A stretch of 64,000 nt of DNA from Clostridiales bacterium. Lineage in GTDB: Bacteria; Bacillota; Clostridia; Oscillospirales; Ruminococcaceae. Shown here one piece after another: positions 63,922 through 64,000 of this stretch. The notes under the pieces are model-generated. The model made no database searches, was not told the DNA's origin, and saw nothing but the letters and a program-made list of their open reading frames with translations. The position numbers and the translations under genes were made by a program. The stretch covers positions 19,408 through 83,407 of the forward strand of contig QAMM01000015.1 in assembly GCA_003150405.1 (NCBI GenBank). The letters are read 5' to 3'. Numbering within the stretch: the stretch's first letter is position 1; each line of letters opens with the position of its first letter.

Positions 63922-64000
63922 AGCGGGGGGACTGCTTCGGCGGTTGAGAAGGTAAAACCTGACCCTTTGAACCTGTCAGTTAAGACTGGCGCAGGGAAGC
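63922..64000 (+). promoter_or_regulatory. TPP (thi-box) riboswitch, cut by the window edge
   Basis: The THI-element core is clear: GCGGGGGGACTGC, GGTTGAGAAGG, ACCCTTTGAACCTG and the final GCGCAGGGAAGC. Thiamine pyrophosphate binding would turn off a thiamine biosynthesis or transport gene just past the right edge. The expression platform is not in the window. Confidence 0.94.

Overview
The window reads as chromosome of a spore-forming, Gram-positive anaerobe of the Clostridia, most like the Oscillospiraceae/Ruminococcaceae group. The signs are about 50% GC, strong AGGAGG-type ribosome sites, a T-box leader and a TPP riboswitch, an IspH-S1 fusion protein, YerC, a SpoIIQ-like LytM protein, a collagen-like surface protein and a clostridial-type LexA box. 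There is no rRNA, CRISPR array, insertion sequence or intact prophage. Species assignment is inference.

Layout. 1-6.5 kb: edge of a CDF cation transporter, an ABC exporter pair (MacB/FtsX type) and leuA behind a leucine T-box. 6.7-9.2 kb: two overlapping half-size TSUP transporter genes behind a long leader containing a glycine-aptamer-like fold, a DUF1292 protein, then a stand-alone transcript of about 520 nt without a recognised family. 9.3-24.1 kb: Nim-like flavoprotein, small deaminase, APH-like kinase, citrate synthase, 1-phosphofructokinase, a DUF885 lipoprotein, MgtC, a PepV-type dipeptidase, a CPA2 antiporter and the TrkA-TrkH potassium uptake pair.

24.2-30.4 kb is the accessory part. 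It holds a collagen-like protein, a decayed GHKL histidine kinase, and a block of polymorphic-toxin cassettes: an intact toxin with a phage-minor-head-like HPNCRC domain fused to a full barnase domain, followed by its barstar; a second copy whose toxin is broken but whose barstar is intact; and a third barstar reduced to a relic. Short direct repeats separate the modules, and a tRNA cluster (Tyr, Thr, Pro) bounds the block.

31-64 kb is mostly core: SpoIIQ-like protein, a LexA-controlled radical-SAM DNA-repair pair, serC-serA, a DivIVA-like protein, a lone fumarase beta subunit, MATE exporter, RpiR regulator, then a tight run BaiN-like oxidoreductase-cmk-plsC-ispH/S1, nth, an HD hydrolase, an RlmD/RumA-type methyltransferase, a class A PBP, a CorC-type protein, hslO, a methyltransferase, yerC, lon, engB, lysA, five tRNAs (Val, Asp, Phe, Gly, Cys), a GNAT protein, a MATE exporter with a MarR gene carrying twin operators, and a TPP riboswitch cut by the right edge.

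Together the core genes cover leucine, serine and lysine synthesis, isoprenoid and phospholipid precursors, envelope building, ion homeostasis and protein quality control. The most unusual parts are the barnase/barstar block, the variant aptamer ahead of the split TSUP transporter, and the unassigned 520-nt RNA.
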